DNA from: Chloroflexota bacterium | Lineage (GTDB): Bacteria; Chloroflexota; Anaerolineae; CG2-30-64-16 | Direction of reading: 5' to 3' | Assembly (NCBI GenBank): GCA_029555885.1 | Contig: JAKPQT010000122.1 | Coordinates: forward strand, 1-8,687 | Length of the DNA stretch: 8,687 bases | Shown here: one piece after another, positions 6,958-8,687 of the stretch | How positions within the stretch are numbered: position 1 is the first letter of the stretch | Layout: each line of letters starts with the position of its first letter | Notes under the pieces: generated by a model | Databases searched by the model: none | The model's input: only the letters and a program-made list of their open reading frames with translations | Told to the model about the DNA's origin: nothing | Position numbers and translations under genes: made by a program

Positions 6958-6986
6958 CCGCAGCCGATCCTTGAGAGACAGTCGCA

Positions 6987-7982
6987 ATGCATGCCGTCAC
7001 CATTCGCGATGTAGCTGAACGTGCAGGCGTTTCGGTCCGCACGGTTTCGCGCGTCGTGAACCATCGCGGCGAGATCACCGAGGCGACGCGGCACCGTGTC
7101 CAGGCCGCCATTGACGAGCTCGGCTTCCATCCGAACAAGCTGGCCCGTGCCCTGGTGACGCAGCATACGGACACCATCGGTCTGATCGTTGACGATTTCG
7201 CGAACCCGTTCTTTGCCGAGCTGGCCGCCGCCGTACAGGCAAGCGCGCAGGCGGCAGGGTACAGCATCTTTCTCTGCAACAGCGCAGGCCTCTGGGAAGA
7301 AGAGCTCCGTGCCCTGGACTCCCTGGTCGCGCACGGCGTGGACGGCATCATCGTGTCGCCCAGCGCGGGCCTGACCGCCGAGCGGCTGAGCCCGTTTGCG
7401 GACCGTTACGGGCCGATTGTCGCAGTCGGCCATGCGCCGCACCATCACCGCATCGGTCACATTCAGATCGCGACACGCCGGGGCGCCCATGAGGCGGTGG
7501 GGCATCTCATCGAGCGGGGCCACCAGCGCATTGCGATGCTGTGCGGCATCGGCGCACCCGCGATCCACCACCGCTACCACGGCTATCGCGAGGCGCTGCT
7601 CACCCATGGCCTGCCCCTACGCGACGAGTTGGTCTGCACCGGCGCGACAACTTTCGAGCGGGGCCGCGCTTCGACGCTTGCGCTGCTCACACAGCATCCT
7701 GACATTACTGCCATTTTCGCTTACAACGACCTGCTCGCCCTGGGCGCGCTGCGCGCCTGCGCCGAGCTGGGCCGCCGGGTACCCGTGGATTGCGCAGTGG
7801 TCGGTTTCGATGACATCCCCCTGGCCGATTGGGTCAGCCCGAGCCTGACGACCGTGCGGGTAGACAAGGCTGCGCTCGGCGGACAGGCCGTCGAGCTACT
7901 GCTGTCCATGCTGACTTCGCCGGAGAGCGCGCCACCCTCTGTCACGGTCGAAACGCGGTTGATGGTGCGCGAATCTACGTGA
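6987..7982 (+). CDS. LacI/GalR-family transcriptional regulator
   Basis: 331-residue repressor-type regulator of usual family length. The N-terminal HTH is VTIRDVAERAGVSVRTVSRV (residues 4-23). Numbering aligns directly with E. coli LacI: specificity positions 17, 18 and 22 are V, R and R, and the hinge segment FHPNKLARALVTQ keeps Leu at position 56, the residue that intercalates in the central CpG of operators. The periplasmic-binding-protein-like effector domain runs from about residue 62 (DTIGLIVDDFANPFFAEL) to the end, with IFAYNDLLALGAL, VGFDDIPLADWVSPSLTTV and VELLLSML as family motifs. The ATG at 6987 has only a weak GAGAG site 9 nt upstream, but the HTH lies at the normal distance from it. 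The gene has its own promoter and precedes a substrate-binding-protein gene, so control of sugar uptake and the neighbouring glycosidase genes is likely. The effector cannot be read from sequence. Confidence 0.95.
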   Translation: MHAVTIRDVAERAGVSVRTVSRVVNHRGEITEATRHRVQAAIDELGFHPNKLARALVTQHTDTIGLIVDDFANPFFAELAAAVQASAQAAGYSIFLCNSAGLWEEELRALDSLVAHGVDGIIVSPSAGLTAERLSPFADRYGPIVAVGHAPHHHRIGHIQIATRRGAHEAVGHLIERGHQRIAMLCGIGAPAIHHRYHGYREALLTHGLPLRDELVCTGATTFERGRASTLALLTQHPDITAIFAYNDLLALGALRACAELGRRVPVDCAVVGFDDIPLADWVSPSLTTVRVDKAALGGQAVELLLSMLTSPESAPPSVTVETRLMVREST

Positions 7983-8068
7983 GCATCCCTGCCATCGCGG
8001 CTGTGCCGCAGAAAGGAGTTGGATCCGACTGGACTGGTCAGGCGCAGGGCGCATGTCGCATGTCGCCC

Positions 8069-8090
8069 GTATGGCTGCCAGCCGCCATAC
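8069..8090 (+). other. Inverted repeat in the gap before the binding-protein gene
   Basis: GTATGGC (8069-8075) pairs perfectly with GCCATAC (8084-8090) around 8 nt. A tandem GCATGTC repeat (8051-8064) lies just upstream. There is no T-tract, so it is not a convincing terminator. It could be an operator, an mRNA stem or chance. The rest of 7983-8145 shows no promoter I would call with confidence. Confidence 0.3.
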
Positions 8091-8145
8091 TGATCCCCTG
8101 GGCAAGATCCGTGTTCCCGTGAATGTCCTGTCACCGTATTTCGAA

Positions 8146-8152
8146 AAGGAGG
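8146..8152 (+). promoter_or_regulatory. Strong ribosome binding site for the substrate-binding lipoprotein
   Basis: AAGGAGG, a near-complete anti-16S match, ends 6 nt before the ATG at 8159. It is the strongest ribosome site in the window and fits the high expression usual for binding proteins. Confidence 0.85.
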
Positions 8153-8158
8153 ACTATC

Positions 8159-8687
8159 ATGTCAAAGAGGACGCACTCCAAGATCTGGAGCATCCTGGCC
8201 CTGCTGACGATCCTGTCTATGCTCGTCGGCTGTGCCGCCGCACCCGCGCAGCCCGCGCCCGCGCCGGCTCCTGCCGAGGAACAGGCTCCGGCCGAAGAAG
8301 CCGCCCCTGCTGAAGAGGCTGCGCCGGCCGAGGAAGCTGCTCCTGCTGAAGCGCCGGCTGCCGAGGCGCCCGAAAGCGCTTTCAAAGAAGCGCCGATGCT
8401 GGCCGAGATGGTCGCCGCCGGCACGCTGCCGCCGGTGGACCAGCGCCTGCCCGAAGAACCGCTCATCATGGAGCCGGTCGAATCTGTCGGCCAGTACGGC
8501 GGCACGCTCCGCATGATGGACATGGGCCATCTGCTGATGACGATTGGCGCGGAGCCCCTCGTTAAGTGGAACCGTGACCTGAATGGCACCCGTCCGAACA
8601 TCCTGACGGAATGGAAGTGGAACGACGACGCAACGGAATTGACGGCCCAGTTCCGCAAGGGCATCAAATGGTCCGATGGCGAACCGT
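8159..8687 (+). CDS. ABC transporter substrate-binding lipoprotein, family 5 (3'-partial)
   Basis: The first 176 codons of an extracellular solute-binding protein; the frame is still open at the window end. A lipoprotein signal peptide is clear: basic start MSKRTHSK, hydrophobic core WSILALLTILSML, and lipobox LVGC with C25 as the lipidated cysteine. Residues 26-72 form a low-complexity Ala-Pro-Glu linker tethering the domain to the membrane. The mature domain starts around residue 75. VGQYGGTLR, EPLVKWNRDLNGTRPNILTEW and FRKGIKWSDGEP are hallmarks of SBP_bac_5 (peptide/nickel/oligosaccharide class). Some members of this class bind oligosaccharides rather than peptides, and the glycosidase and LacI neighbours favour a sugar ligand here (inference). 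Permease and ATPase genes would be expected downstream. The gene starts 176 nt after the regulator's stop with a very strong ribosome site. Confidence 0.92.
   Translation, partial: MSKRTHSKIWSILALLTILSMLVGCAAAPAQPAPAPAPAEEQAPAEEAAPAEEAAPAEEAAPAEAPAAEAPESAFKEAPMLAEMVAAGTLPPVDQRLPEEPLIMEPVESVGQYGGTLRMMDMGHLLMTIGAEPLVKWNRDLNGTRPNILTEWKWNDDATELTAQFRKGIKWSDGEP
8273..8344 (+). repeat. In-gene repeat encoding four AEE(Q/A)AP hexapeptides
   Basis: Four tandem 18-nt units encode AEEQAP then AEEAAP three times (residues 39-62 of the lipoprotein). Synonymous codons vary between units (gag gaa, gaa gaa, gaa gag, gag gaa), suggesting selection on the peptide rather than very recent slippage. It forms the acidic spacer after the lipidated cysteine. 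Confidence 0.8.

Overview
This GC-rich window reads as a carbohydrate-utilisation locus, with every gene on the + strand. The organism is probably a member of the Chloroflexota (Anaerolineae or Caldilineae-like). This is inferred from gene style: a lipoprotein with an Ala-Pro-Glu-Glu linker, a UroD-like protein and a stand-alone ParB-like protein next to glycosidase genes, and a short GGATT-type dispersed repeat. No taxonomic marker gene is present, so the placement is tentative.

Layout. (1) 1-1740: PHP-type metallohydrolase of the CehA/McbA family, probably missing its 5' end. (2) 1758-2792: protein with a ParB/sulfiredoxin-like domain. (3) 2773-5382: GH116 (GBA2-like) glycoside hydrolase, overlapping gene 2 by 20 nt. 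(4) 5387-5459: imperfect inverted-repeat element. (5) 5488-6687: uroporphyrinogen-decarboxylase-family protein unlikely to make haem. (6) 6688-6986: terminator-like hairpin, then a strong promoter with an overlapping palindrome, an array of alternating GTTG/CAAC half-sites, and a leader with two strong hairpins. (7) 6987-7982: LacI-family repressor. (8) 8159-8687: start of a family-5 (SBP_bac_5) substrate-binding lipoprotein, cut by the window end.

How they may work together (inference): the lipoprotein and transporter components beyond the window would import an oligosaccharide or glycoside. GH116 would hydrolyse a beta-glycosidic bond. The CehA-like hydrolase and UroD-like protein may act on decorations or aglycones, and the LacI-type regulator would control the locus and probably itself. 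Genes 1-3 look like one transcriptional unit. The UroD-like gene may be the last gene of that unit or separately controlled. The regulator begins a new unit.

No tRNA, rRNA, CRISPR array, transposase or phage gene was seen. The main points for a second look are the operator-like array at 6803-6828, the Cys-rich insert and Cys-rich active-site region of the GH116 protein, the ParB-like protein in a metabolic operon, and the repeat at 5387-5459.
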